Translations under genes and position numbers: made by a program
Assembly: GCF_902686445.1 (NCBI RefSeq)
Contig: NC_062214.1
Location: 43,905,454-43,969,453 of the forward strand
Length of the DNA: 64,000 nucleotides
From: Sciurus carolinensis
Lineage: Eukaryota > Chordata > Mammalia > Rodentia > Sciuridae
Direction of reading: 5' to 3'
In this document: positions 23,197-34,798 of the stretch, one piece after another
Layout: every line of letters begins with the position of its first letter
Numbering within the stretch: position 1 is the stretch's first letter
Notes under the pieces: model-generated
Databases searched by the model: none
What the model was told of the DNA's origin: nothing
Seen by the model: the letters and a program-made list of their open reading frames with translations, nothing else

Positions 23197-23290
23197 TCTT
23201 AGCCATGTATAACAGAATATCATAGACTTAGTGGCTTAAACAGATGTTTCTCCATTTAATTTCCCAACATTCCTGGGTAGGTTAGAATCA
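23197..23290 (-). mobile_element. MLT1-like LTR fragment
   Basis: 'atcttagcc...aacagaatatcatagacttagtggcttaaacag' is the reversed end of an MLT1-type MaLR LTR; the remainder is not recognisable. Confidence 0.55.
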
Positions 23291-24016
23291 GGCCAGATGG
23301 TCAAAGAAAACCCAGGGAGTGTGAAAAGTAGCATTTTAACTGGCAGCCTCTGTCTGAAAGATGATTTCCATTTCAGAGCCAGGGATCCACATTACCCCTA
23401 TTGAATTGTGGGTTCATCTGTTTCCATCTACCTCCTCTTTCTTGAACATTGCCTTTGTTATAATACCAGTTTCACAGACACCAACACAAGTTGCAATGAA
23501 TTAGCTTCTTGTCCTTGGATTATTCAGGACAGCGAGAATGGGTGGGGTAAAAGCTCTACTATGCCCCTGTGACCTGGGACATACGTGGTTTATTTCACTG
23601 CTCCTCATTAGGTGATTCGGTTTTAGTATTTGTTCCTAAGTACTATATAATAATCTTTAGCACCCAGTAGGTTCCTGCTTTTGTTGAGTCTGCAAAATTA
23701 CTGCACAAAGAGATGAATGTCTCTGACACCTTCATCCTCCCTCTCCTAGGTGGAACACACAAGTGATGACAGCATCATCCTCTTCACTTTCATTCCTACC
23801 ATTTCACTTCCAAAGGCCTGTGTTCCATTGAAATTGCTCAGTCTCACCCAACTGGAGGTCTTTGAGAGTTCTTGGGGCTACTGCAGAATACATTGCCCAG
23901 AAACTTGAAAGTTTCTTCCTGAAATTCAGCCGAGCTGGGGCACACATTTGCATGTAGTCTCAGACCCTTTCATGAATGTGTACATGCCTTCATTTAAAGC
24001 TATTATTATGTCTCAT

Positions 24017-24145
24017 TGATCAGAGTGGTTTTTGGACCAGCAGCCCTGGCATCCACTGAGAACTTGTAGAAGTTCAGAATCACAGGGCCCATCCCAGGCC
24101 TTCTGACTCAGAATCTGCATTTTAATAAGATTACCTGCATACTCT
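24017..24145. mobile_element. MER5A-like hAT relic
   Basis: 'aacttgtagaagttcagaatcacagggcccatcccaggcc' then 'gactcagaatctgcattttaataagat' matches the order of a MER5A-class repeat. Confidence 0.65.
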
Positions 24146-24163
24146 GTATTAATATTTGAGAAA

Positions 24164-24503
24164 TGTCTTAGCCAGCTCTAGAAGAATACCATAAACTTGG
24201 TGGCTTAAACAAGAGAAATTTATTTCTCACAGGTCTGGAGGATGGAAGTCTGAGATCAGGGGGACAGTGTGATCAGGTTTTGGTGGGGTTGCAGACTGTG
24301 TCTTCTCATTGTACCCTCATGTGGTATAAGAAGGGCTAGAAAACTTCGTGGGGTCCCTTTATAAGGGCATTAATCCCATCCATGGGTTTCAGTGACTATA
24401 CTCCAGCTTTATAAACTAATCACCTTCCTAATACCATTACACAGGGGATTAGGATTTCAACACATAAATGGGGGGAGGTGACATGAATATTCAGTCTATT
24501 GCA
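24164..24503 (-). mobile_element. MLT1-like LTR, near full length
   Basis: 'gtcttagcc...gaataccataaacttggtggcttaaac', 'atttatttctcacaggtctggagg', 'ataagggcattaatcccatcc', 'ctaataccatta...ggattaggatttcaac' and 'attcagtctattgca' follow the reversed MLT1 order through to the end. Confidence 0.85.
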
Positions 24504-24531
24504 AGAAGAAAACCCCATAGACATTGAACAT

Positions 24532-24595
<64 letters not shown>
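24532..24595. repeat. Compound (TG)n(GA)n microsatellite
   Basis: About 11 TG units are followed directly by about 20 GA units. The GA part is a pure polypurine mirror repeat. Confidence 0.97.
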
Positions 24596-24597
<2 letters not shown>

Positions 24598-26930
24598 CTC
24601 TTCAGGTAAGGCTAGTCAGGAGAGATATTCACAAGGAGGCCTGAGCCTTGGGCTGTTAGAGATTGTGGGAAGACATCAAAAGACATCAGAGAGCCTTCAG
24701 GAGTAGCAAAGAGTCAAGAAAAGGGAACCCGAAAGCAAGTCAGTTCTCAGGGCTGAGCTTGGACCCCTGAGGTGTCTACAGATCATAAAGAAGAAGGCAG
24801 GCTGTGGGTAGGGTGCACTCCTGGGGGTCAGCCCTGTAGGTTGTTTGAACAACCCCATGTACTTTAGTTAGTAGTTTAATAACAAAAAACGGGGCTGCTG
24901 TGAAAAGTGAATTCTCTGAAACCAGGCTGCTGGGACTTGATTTTTCTCAAGACTTTCAAAGCGATTTTAAAAGGGTGCTATTGAGACATATAAGGGAGGA
25001 AGTGTCTCTGGGTGGCCAGACCCCATGTGGATGCTAAAGCCCACCTCTAGTAGGGGCTTATGTGTTCTTACTGAAGAGCTTTCCCAATTCCTGGGATGTT
25101 GCGGGGAACTCTGATTTTGAACTTTAGAGACTGAAAGATCAAACAGTGCTGTGCTGGGGACTTCGACGATCCTTCCTTCTTCAATTCAGTGTGCACATGA
25201 GTCACTTTATGAAAGTACAGGGTCTGATGCAAGGTTCTGCATTTCTCACAAGCTCTCAGGTTATATGGATGTGCTGATCCTCTGAGTAGCAAGGTTGTAA
25301 TGCAGATTGTTTGCTTCAGGATCCTAGAAGATCTGGATTCTGATTCAGATTTGCCTCTAAAATTCCTGTACCTATCACTTAGAGTTAACCCCAAAGTCAA
25401 GAGTCATGACCCTGAGGAGTGCTGTTGGCTATCTGGGATCTTCCCTGGACACTCAAGGCTTCCCTATTCTCCTGGGGGTTTGTTGACAACCGCCCCCCAA
25501 GTCTTACTCAGATGCTGGCTCTAATGGAACATTAGGACATTATGACTATGATGCATCTGCTAAGTTTCAGGCCACCTTTTTGGGGATAGATGGGCTTAGA
25601 GACCCAGAGATGAGAAAAACAAAGCCAGAGGCTGGGGATGAGCAATTAAATAAAGACAGTTTTTGGTGAGCAGGTTCCTGGAGGGTCCAGGAAGGCTGCC
25701 TAGAAGAAGGACTTTCCATCGTAAGTAGTGAGGAGTTGGGGGCTATATGAACTCCCCTACCATCACATCAGTCTTACAAAGAACCCACCTTGATATTTCC
25801 AATATCCATAGAAGAATTTACATTTGGGGCCAGTTTGGACTCTTGTCAGGCCTTTGGGTGCTTTGAGTTGTTCCTTGTTCCCAAGGCCATCCTTGCTGGG
25901 GGCTCAACCACCTCCCTCCCTACATTCAATTTGTCAGGGTCAGTGTAGGCAATAGGAGGGGGACAGTGGAGGGGTCAATGTGAGGTGGACAGGAAGAGGA
26001 GGAGATTTTGGTGGGAAGTAGTGAGAAAGCTGGCCCTTGTCTTTCCCTTCCCTTGGGTGACTTTGCATGGAGACTGGTAATGGGACCAGTCTCCACAGAG
26101 GCAGAACGTGACTGAACCTCACCCATTTCACAGGGAAGCCCAGGAGCCCTGGCAGCTTGATGAAGTCCTTGTCTTCCCTTCCTTTTGCTTTCTCTGTGTC
26201 CTTGGTCCAGCAGCAATGCCAGGTCCTTGCATGTTCTGCAGTCCTTTTGCTGGCCATGTTTGGAACATCAACTCAGACACTAATATGCCCAGGGATCTCC
26301 TTGGGTCTTGTTAGATGCAGTTTCCCACTCTTGTCTGGTCCCAGGAGGTTCTGATGCTGCGAGGTGCAGAGGACAGGGCATCGAGTGAAGTGCCCTATTT
26401 CAACTGAGCAGATGACTGGGGTTGGTTACCTGTTTGCCCTTCCCCCCCTGAGTGAAAGAGAGGTCCCTTTGGAGGGACTGAGATTCCCAAATGGATTCAA
26501 CCTCCAATGTGTTTCCTTCTGGGAAGACGTTTAAATCAAGTATGAAGGCTGCTGTCTGTGACTGCCATAGCTAAGTTGGAGACAGTGGAGGGGAACTTGA
26601 CCCAGCCTGCCAGTTTCTCAGAGTCCCTTTGCCCAGCAGACATCGTGCGCAAACTGCTAGAAGGAGAGAAGTTTAAATGAAATCCATGATCTCTCTGCAG
26701 CTCAGAGTTCTTCTTTCAGACACCTTTTCTGGATCTCTCTTTCTGTCTTTTGGGAAGATTTGAGGTAGTTGAGGGAAACCAATTGCAGAGTTCATTTAGC
26801 TCCCAGCTTCTTCCTCCTGATGTGTTTGGAGAGCTCATTTTGTTGAGTTGCAACCTTTCTACAATTTTACTCCTTTCCAAGGACCATGAACAAATGCAGA
26901 GGGAAACTTTAGTTTCAAAAATCCACATTA
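24596..26930. other. Intronic stretch, nothing recognised
   Basis: Minus-strand frames of 110 codons (25068-25400) and 105 codons (25940-26257) have no splice signals or recognisable protein. Confidence 0.5.
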
Positions 26931-27045
26931 AGCCAAGCACAGTGCAATTTTCTGTCCAACTTGGGAAGCTGAGGCAGGAGGTTGTAAGTTTGAAGCTAGA
27001 CTGGGCAACATAGTGAGACCCTGTCTCAAAAAAAAAAAAAATAAA
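26931..27045 (+). mobile_element. B1 SINE monomer (7SL-derived)
   Basis: 'agccaagcacagtgc...aactt' then 'gggaagctgaggcaggaggttgtaagtttgaagc', 'gggcaacatagtgagaccctgtctc' and poly(A). 'aaaaatcca' occurs on both sides as a possible target duplication. No ID half is present. Confidence 0.86.
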
Positions 27046-27639
27046 AATCCATGCAAAAGATCCACATGTATTAAGTCAGGACTCTACGGCCCCCTCTTCA
27101 CCCACAGAGGGTGAGAATCACCAGGCAAAGCCTCTTGAGACTGAAGGAGTGGGGAAAGGAAGGGGTCATTTGGAGAGTGGTGCTGCTTGCTGCAGTCTGC
27201 AGAAGGCAGTCCACTGGCAGCTGGCTTGTGTAAACCTGACCTCCAACCCCGGGGTGAAGACCCGGGGTGCATAGAGTAGAGGCAGCTGTGTAAACTGCAG
27301 GGTGGGGTATTTATAGCCTTGGTTGAGGAGAGCTGAGCCAGCCCAGAGAGCCAAAGTCAGTGGCTGCTGCCATCGCTGTGTTCTTGTGCCACTCACTCCT
27401 TTCTAAGGCATTCCAAGACTCAGTTTCTGCATCTGAAAAGGGGAGGAGGGTGGCTGGTGCGTGGTTCTCTGGATATTTGAGAATGGTGGCTTTCTCCATT
27501 CTAGTTTACAAAAAGCAGCTCAGTGTTTCAGTTCAGAGGGAGGGGAAAGTTAATATGTCCTCTTAAAGGGATGTAAGGTTATAAGGCCTTGATCCCATAA
27601 GGATACTCCCCAAGGCTCCCAGAACTCTCAGAGAAGGTA

Positions 27640-27788
27640 GGAAGTGCATACTTGGACTTTGCAGTCAGATGTAAGTTTAGAACCCAGCTTGAATATTTAA
27701 CTCTGTCAGCAGCAGCAGAAAAATGGGCAACACTCTGTAAGAGGAGGTAGTGAGATGGTACAAGGAAGGATACTTGGCACATAAAAGA
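27640..27788 (+). mobile_element. MIR-like fragment
   Basis: The 'ggactttgcagtcagatgtaagtttagaaccc...' opening and the 'acttggcacataaaagatgcttttgctgattat' end follow MIR order, with decay in between. Confidence 0.6.
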
Positions 27789-28940
27789 TGCTTTTGCTGA
27801 TTATGCAGCACAGTCCCTCTCTGCTGCTTGCCCAGGTGTCTGAAGGAGTTAATTCCTTCAGCAGAGAGCAGGCAGCCCTACCTCCCTGCTGGGCCTGGGA
27901 TCAGCACCCGGTTAGGGCTGGAAGCCCCTGTGGGATAAAGTTGCTCACAGGAGACTGTGTGTTAGCCTTGGGGTGAAAGCTGTGGCTGGGGCTGTTTGTC
28001 AGGGAGCACCCAAGAAGCTCCATTCTTGGTGTCAGAAATCCTTAGGCTTTCTACGCTCCAGGCATGAAAAGGAGGAGGGGGAGAGAGAGACAAAGAGAGA
28101 TGAAGAAAGCAAACAGAAGAGAGAGAGAACTCACTGGAGCACGAGAGGGTGAGCACACAGCTCTGTAATGGAAACTTGGCACGAAGCCTCCACTTTCTTT
28201 CCTTCCTCAGTGCATGCAGCTTGAGGCTCAGATTGAGAACTGGGCTTCCTCCCTCCCAGCAGCACCCCACACCATTTCCAGTTTCACTCCTGTCCCCTCT
28301 TTTTGGAGCCCACGGTCATCCAAACTGCCTCTGCTGGTGACATGTGTCATGGGAGACTGCTGCTTCCCCTCTTCACCCCCGACACTCACCCCTTCCCCTG
28401 ACTAATTAGGCCAACATGCAACTTCCAGGGCCTGGCAGATGAGGAGCCAAGAATTTGGTGGACAGGGGCCAAGTGTTTTTGTTGACATTGCTCAAGTGCA
28501 GCTTTGCGGAGCAGCCTCTTTGCTGTAGCAGAGAAGTCCAAGGAAGCTTGGGTAGGTGAGCAACAGAAAGCAGTGGAAACAGCAAGTGTGGACACCTCTC
28601 GGTATCCATTCCACCTGCCCTGCCCTCCAAGTCTTCCCACTGCCCACCTCTGCCCCTCTTCCCTAAATGCAACCCTCCAGTGGGACCAGCTCAGTCTCTA
28701 GGAAATCTACACTGAGCAGAGCATCAGACATAGAGTGGTGTTTTAGTAAGGTCTTCTTATTTTTTGTTTGTGATGCTTTCAAGGGGTGATGCTCAGGCCT
28801 CACTGTTACTCCTAATAATTTCTGGGAACATAGGTCCAGTGAGAGACAGTGTTCACTGGACTTACACTATCTATCCACCTTACGATTGTCTGTACAGTGC
28901 AACCACAATTAATTTTATCCCATCCAGGGAACTACCAAAA
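27789..28940. other. Intronic stretch, nothing recognised
   Basis: GA-rich islands lie at 28078-28132. No exon-like segment was found. Confidence 0.5.
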
Positions 28941-28944
28941 ATTT

Positions 28945-29130
28945 GGCATCTGAAGTCAGAAGAATTGGGTTCATATCCCTATTCTCCCACTTGCTCAATC
29001 TTGGACAAGTTTTTTTAGGCTGTCTCACTTTCCTTATTTGCAAACCTGGAGCTAATATTTCCATGTAGGATTGGTGTGAAGATGAAACATATTGAAGAAT
29101 AGAAAGCTGTTTGTATATAACAGACACTCA
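28945..29130 (+). mobile_element. MIR SINE
   Basis: 'tctgaagtcagaagaattgggttcatatccc...cacttgctcaatcttggacaag', 'tttccttatttgcaaacctggagctaata' and 'aacagacactca' keep the MIR order. Confidence 0.72.
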
Positions 29131-30340
29131 AAAGTGGAAGACAGGAAAACCATTAGAGGCGGTTGATGTGGCCCATGGGTTGACTCTGATCTTAGGCACA
29201 TCACATCTGCTCTGCCTTATTTAACCCAAAGGTAAGTTGACCACAGAATCAACTGCCTTTTTCTACTTACCTGGAAGTTTTGTGAGGACAAATGAACTCA
29301 CTGGGTTATAATGCTGTCAGACTTGGTTCTCACTGGGAAGGAAAATGAATGAAATGCATTGTTTTCACCACATTTTCCCAGACTGTAGTCTCTGCATTAT
29401 TATATCAGTGGTCAGTGGTCAAATACATTTTTTTTTGAGATAAAAGTTTGTAGGTTTTGGAATCCAGAGGTGCTGCCTTAATAGTCTCTAATTCCTGAAG
29501 ATATTGAATCATTATGTAAAAAAATCCTCTAATTTTCTGCTACAATAGCTGGCTTTACTTTTACATCTCTTAATTGGTATCAGCTTTTCTCTTAGAATTA
29601 CAGAACGATGGAAACTTGGCATAAAAAAGAACTTTGGAAGTCATTGCAAGGGATACATTTGTTTCTTTACAGATCTTTGGGGTCTTCCTGACCCTTAGAA
29701 TTGCAGTTCCATAGAGTGCCTTTCTCTGACCCAGATTATGACAACAGAAAATGGCCAATCAGTCAGCCACAGCCTGACTCTTTCCATACCACAGGGGCTG
29801 GCAGATTCCTGGTGCCCTGACCGTTTGCCTTGTACTGGCTTCTTCAGTACATATTGGCAAATTATAGCTTCTAGAACCTGAATTTCATTGTCCAGAGTCT
29901 TTACTGGACACCAGAGCTCACTTTGGATACCCATGTGGTTGGTTGAAAATGCAGGAGGATTAATGTCCTTTGGGAACAGCTTTCAATTCATGGCAGACCA
30001 GGAGTAGGTGGATAAATACCCAAGCTCCCTCACACCCTGGTGGCTGAGATGCATGTCTACTCTGGCTTCCAAGAAGGGTCAGGGACTCCTTGCTCATTTT
30101 GGCAACTGGCTTCTCTGCCCACTTCCCTGTTTCCTTATAGGTTCTTCCTGAAATCACCTCCCATATGACCAGTGGTGCTCAGATCTTCTCAGGGGTTGCT
30201 TCTGAGGCAACCCAGCCTGAGATGAAGGAGTGCCATTATCCACATTTGAGGTCATGTTATGATGATATTATATTTATATTGAGAACTGCTTGTTGGAGTT
30301 TAAGGCCTCGGACCTTATTGTTTTTTTCATGAATTCTTGA
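29131..30340. other. Intronic stretch, nothing recognised
   Basis: Unique-looking sequence without recognisable motifs. Confidence 0.5.
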
Positions 30341-30344
30341 ATTT

Positions 30345-30868
30345 TTTTCTATTCTTTTTTTAAATTATTTTTTATTTTGACAGACTGCATTTGGATTCAT
30401 TATACACAAATGGGGTACAACTTTTCGTTTCTATGATTGTGCACAATGTAGATTCATACTATTTGTGTAATCATACATGTACATAGGGTAATGATGTCTG
30501 TCTCATTCCACCATTTTTCATAACTCCCCCCCTCTCATTTCCCTCTACATAATCTAAATTCCTCCACACTTCTCTCACTCTCACCCCTTTCACTCCCATT
30601 ATATATCATTATTCACTTATCAGGGAAAACATTCAGCCTTTCGTTTTTTTAGGATTGACTTATTTCACTTAGCATGATATCCTCCAATTCCATCCACTTC
30701 TCTGCAAATGTCATAATATTCTTCTTTATGGGTGAATAGTATTCCATTTTGTATATATGCCAGAGTTTCTTTATCCATTCATCTGTTGAAGGGCATCTAG
30801 GTTGGTTCCACAATCTAGCTATTGTGAATTGAGCTGCTATAAAAATTGATGTGACTGCATTACTATAG
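30345..30868 (-). mobile_element. L1 3' end
   Basis: T-rich tail, then the L1 3' UTR ('catgtacatagggtaatgatg', pyrimidine tract) and ORF2 C-terminal relics up to 'gagctgctat...attgatgtgactgc'. Joined directly to an inverted internal L1 segment. Confidence 0.9.
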
Positions 30869-31040
30869 TAAAGTAGCAGGATATAAAATCAATATGTGTA
30901 AATCTAATGCATTTCTATTCATAAGTGATAAATCCTCTAAAAGAGAAATTAGGAAAACCACTCCATTCACAATAGCCTCAAAAAAAATACTTTGGAATCA
31001 ATCTAACAAAAGAGGTGAAAGACCTCTACAATAAAAACAT
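30869..31040 (+). mobile_element. Inverted internal ORF2 segment of the same L1 (twin priming)
   Basis: The plus strand reads an ORF2 reverse-transcriptase-region piece (KVAGYKINMCKSNAF... in one frame) ending at 'ggtgaaagacctctacaata'. It lies back-to-back with the minus-strand 3' end. The junction shows a TA-type microhomology. Confidence 0.82.
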
Positions 31041-33170
31041 TTTTTCTCTTATTATTATATTCTCAATTCTAAGAGTCAATAATTCCAATTAACCAAACTG
31101 CACAAATGCTTAGCAAACTTTGAATTATTTCTTTGGTGGTGTTTTGACAATTTTAGTTAAGGTGATACATGTGGCTACCATGTAGGTTTTTGTGTTTCAG
31201 TGTCTAAAATTATTGTTTATTGCAGTATTTCACTCCTTTTTGAGAAAAAAATTCTGGGGATGTCCTGACCAATATGTATAAATTATAATTAGGTATGTTG
31301 ATAATTTTACCTTGAGGAATAGGGCTATGTTTAACTGAGGAAGACCTCAGTATGAGCTGCAGATATTCTGTGTATGCTTTTGCCTTAAGTAAGATGCCCT
31401 TAAGCATTGTGATTTCCAAAAAATTCCCATGAGTCTCTCTTTGCCCATAGGTACAATGGGAATGATGATTTCGACTTGTACCTACTGAGCACCAACTCTG
31501 AGCCAGTGGTAATTAGGTGTTGGGGAAAACCATGTTCATGTTTCCCCTTTCTTTCCTGAGTGGTACTTTGTGGAATCACCTGGGAAACTGAATCACTATA
31601 AGAATAGAGAAGTCAGTATGATGACATTCATCTCTTCCTTGACCACTTCCAAATACCAGTCAATGTGGCTGGGTGCACCCTGTGGCCTTAAATGAAGGCC
31701 ACTGGACCCACAAATTAGGCCCTTGTCTTGGATTTATATCCATTTTCTGACCACAGCCATTCTAGACATTCAAGAAGTAGTTATGGTCTCATATCATTTC
31801 TTCCTTTAGTGCCAAGTTGCTAGAAAGAGCCATCTTGATTGGCTGCCTCCATATTCCAGTGAACCCTGATGTCAAGCTCAAGTTATTATTTCTCTGCTTT
31901 TGTCTTACTGGATTTGTCCATGGTGGTCAAGACCATTGACTATTCTTTTCTTGAATTCTCTTTCTACCTCCCTCCCATAACACCATGTTCCCTTGTTCTT
32001 TCCCTTCCTGTCATCATCCTTTCGTGTATTCTTTTCCTCTACTTGCCCTCTGGATGAATGTTGGACTCCCCAAGATTTTTTCATCCATTCCTTCTCAGTA
32101 GTCATCCTAGAGTCTCCATTTTCACATGAAACATATAGCGATCCCGCCCAGACATATGTCTCATGTTCTTCCTTATTTTCTGATTACTCTCTTGGGGACT
32201 TTCTGTAACTTCGCTTTCTCAACTGAGGAATCTTTACCCACAGGCCATATACGTCCCTTTGGATACTCTGAAAATATTTCAAATTCAACATGTCCTAAAC
32301 AGAATGGTCTGTGTTCTTCCCTCGTGTCTCTTTGGTCTCTGATCTTTCTCCTAGCACTTCCATCCCCACAATCATCTTAGCAGAGACCTGAACTCTGTTA
32401 CATGCTCAGTCTCTAACATGAATTCTGTGCTCTGCTTTTTCCTTCATTTCATTTCTTGTGTTTTGAAAACTTACTTTGTGGCTCTCGGTGGCCTATGCTT
32501 GGAGATGGTGAAATGGTGTCCTAATTTGGGTAACCCCAAGAGGCAGATCCTGAGCTCATGTTCAGTGGCAGATGGTTTATTCAGAAGGTAATTCAAAGAA
32601 ATGCCGGTGGCTGGTAGGCTGAAATCAGCCTTACTGACATAATGGAATTGACTGAGCCCATCTCTTCCCAATTCCATTCTCAATGATGTCATGTAAGTAA
32701 CTTGAAATTGGCCTGAATGGGAGTATTTATAGACCAATGGCTACATATCTGGAATGGTTTTCCAATTTGAGAATTGGTTGTTAAATATTGGGTAAAGGAA
32801 ATTTTGAGACAGAGAAGTGACAACCACTAATGAAATGTGCTTTATCAAGAGAATTACACTGTTGATAATTGGAGCTTATCAATTAACAATTACTAGGGAA
32901 AACTTGGGAATCTAGTTTAGAATTCACACCTCAAAGTCATCTCATTCAAGCAGTTAGGTATTTATACACCAAATTATAGGTATCATTGGCTGAGTGTTGC
33001 CTCTGTTGGGCCCAGTAGGATCCAACAGCCAAAGGAAGCCCTTAGCTAAGGTTAAAGGCAGGATGACTTGAAGGGGTCTAGGCAGGACTGAGAAATGATG
33101 ACTGATGAAGGTACTGCACATCTAGTAGTGGTAAAGGCTGAAACTGAACTGTTAGTAATGTGTGATTGTT
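31041..33170. other. SLC24A3: Intronic stretch upstream of the exon, nothing recognised
   Basis: No recognisable repeat over most of this 2.1 kb, and AT-rich. It may retain splicing regulatory sequence near its 3' end. Confidence 0.5.
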
Positions 33171-33186
33171 GTCTTTTTTCCCCCAG
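33171..33186 (+). other. SLC24A3: 3' splice site (acceptor) of the SLC24A3 exon
   Basis: A run of T and C ends in CCCCAG immediately before the exon, a textbook polypyrimidine tract plus AG. A second AG lies 2 nt downstream (33187-33188). Using it would drop the two phase bases, so 33186|33187 is preferred because it restores Glu-Leu-Asp in frame. Confidence 0.82.
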
Positions 33187-33315
33187 AGCTTGACCTCATG
33201 GACCTCATAGGGGAAGACAGGAAATGGATGGTAGGAAGGAAGCTAATGCAGGTGAACGATACCCTGACTTCCGAAGATACAGGATTCCGGAGCAGCAAGA
33301 ACTGCACTGAACCAG
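33187..33315 (+). CDS. SLC24A3: Internal coding exon of NCKX3, K+-dependent Na+/Ca2+ exchanger (probably exon 2)
   Basis: This looks like a genuine internal exon. It is preceded by a pyrimidine tract ending in CAG and followed by CAG|gtaac. The frame is two leading bases (AG, completing a Glu codon), 42 full codons from LDLMDLIGEDRKW to SSKNCTEP, and one trailing G. A trailing G followed by an Ala codon fits the continuation A-L-H-E-F that I remember for NCKX3. NCKX3 is a plasma-membrane exchanger that imports Na+ and exports Ca2+ with K+. This segment lies in the extracellular N-terminal region before the first transmembrane cluster of the exchanger core, so no catalytic alpha-repeat residues are expected here. 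Two N-glycosylation sequons, N-D-T and N-C-T, are visible. NCKX4 is the closest alternative, but as I recall it lacks the long DLIGEDRKW stretch. Neighbouring exons are not in the window. Confidence 0.86.
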
Positions 33316-33321
33316 GTAACA
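33313..33321 (+). other. SLC24A3: 5' splice site (donor) of the SLC24A3 exon
   Basis: The exon ends CAG and the intron begins gtaaca, which matches the donor consensus at most positions. If it were ignored, the frame would stay open for about 94 more codons to a stop at 33597-33599. Confidence 0.82.
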
Positions 33322-33964
33322 GTGATGGCTGTACACTCAGCAGTGGCTGCCATTTTCTTTGGTTATGGCTGAGGAAGGCTGGATACCATGTTTTGCCTTT
33401 GAGTTCAAATACTGAAACACTTGAAGGACATTTAAGGCAGATTTCTAAGAAACTCCAAGGTGAGAAACCAAGAGATTATAGAGGTGTGTTTCCAACTCTG
33501 TCTTCTTTTACTAGTGGAGTTAAGGAAAAGGTAAGTCAAAGTCAGTGGTGTCCTGATTTCATACTCATATTAAATGTAGAGTCTGGTACTAGCAAGTGAG
33601 AGACTGACAGTAGTAGGATGAGGGAGGATGCTCTGTGGCCCTCTTTGCTTTGATTCCTGGGATCATTTCTGGCTGGTCTTTAATCGGGAGCCTTGATTTT
33701 GTCACGGTAAAGACACATGACATTGATCTTCTTGGAAGAAGTGAATATGCATTTATGCATTTATATTTTGTTCTATTTGATATGTATTATGCCTATTCTT
33801 AGAAAGATACATGGAACATTTTACCTCGAGTATTACTGACCTGAAAAAGAAAATGAATTCAAAGGGGATCAAAGGGAGTTAGGGATTATTGGGACTCAGC
33901 TCATTAGTCCTCAGGAAACAGTCAAGTACCCCTCTAGATGAATGAAGTCGCTAAAAGTTTAGAA

Positions 33965-34175
33965 CAGGGGTCAGAAAACTTACTCTGGAAAGGGCCAGGC
34001 AGTAAATATTTTAGGCTTTGCAGGCTATATATAGTATCTGTAATATAGTCTCTAAAATAGTTTTTTTTTTACATTGCTTTAAAAATATATTAAATCATTC
34101 TTATTAGTTCACAGGCTATACAGAAACCAACTGTGAGAAGGAGGATTAGGTATGTGGCCATATTTTATGACCCTG
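33965..34175. mobile_element. hAT-type nonautonomous DNA transposon (Charlie-like)
   Basis: It starts CAGGGGTC and ends GACCCTG (inverted termini). It contains 'aaagggccaggcagtaaatattttaggctttgcaggc', the hallmark of this family. The copy at 41.9 kb is in the reverse orientation. Confidence 0.82.
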
Positions 34176-34798
34176 ATATGGACTTCTGAGCTCTTAGGGG
34201 CTTCCTTTCCTTTCCTGGTGTGCACTTGGGACTCATGTGTGCTCTTTCTAAGGGCCTGTGAGCTTAAAAACATGTTGATCCCACATCCAGAGCCTGTGCA
34301 ATTTTAGTGTCATCATTATTAATAAAGATCCTTATTGCATTTACAAAGACTATAGACCTTTGAGTACAGAAGGTGTTTCAGGAGGTTGTGTAGCTACTCT
34401 GTTTTGGAAGGTAGGTAGAAGTGCCCTTCACTTCCATACTGAGAATCTTAACAGTCAGCTCTCAAGCAAAGTTGGAAAGAATAAAAACTAGATCCTCCTC
34501 GTACCCAGGCCCAAACCCTATATAATCTATATTCTTCAAGTTAGAGAATTCAAAGGTTACTATGGCTATTAAGTGCTCATGAAGAACATTTTTGAAGGTT
34601 AGTGAAGCATATTAGCTAGAAATGAAAATGTCCATGTGGGCTTGAGTGCCCCAGCTGAGATAATAGAGCCATGTAGCTTCTAAGAAACACAGACTTATCA
34701 AGAACTGTCCTAAAGGACATGGCAGGAACGTGGCAGTTTCTGTGCCAAGGACTCTTGTTAGCTGATTTGGTCTTGTAGTAAAACATTTTCAACATCTA

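Larger units (their letters stand above)
1..33186 (+). other. SLC24A3: Partial upstream intron of SLC24A3 (probably intron 1)
   Basis: No second exon with good splice sites and a recognisable protein was found upstream of 33187, and no promoter-like CpG island is present. The stretch is therefore read as intron, at least 33 kb long. This depends on the exon identification; separate non-coding transcripts cannot be excluded. Confidence 0.7.
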
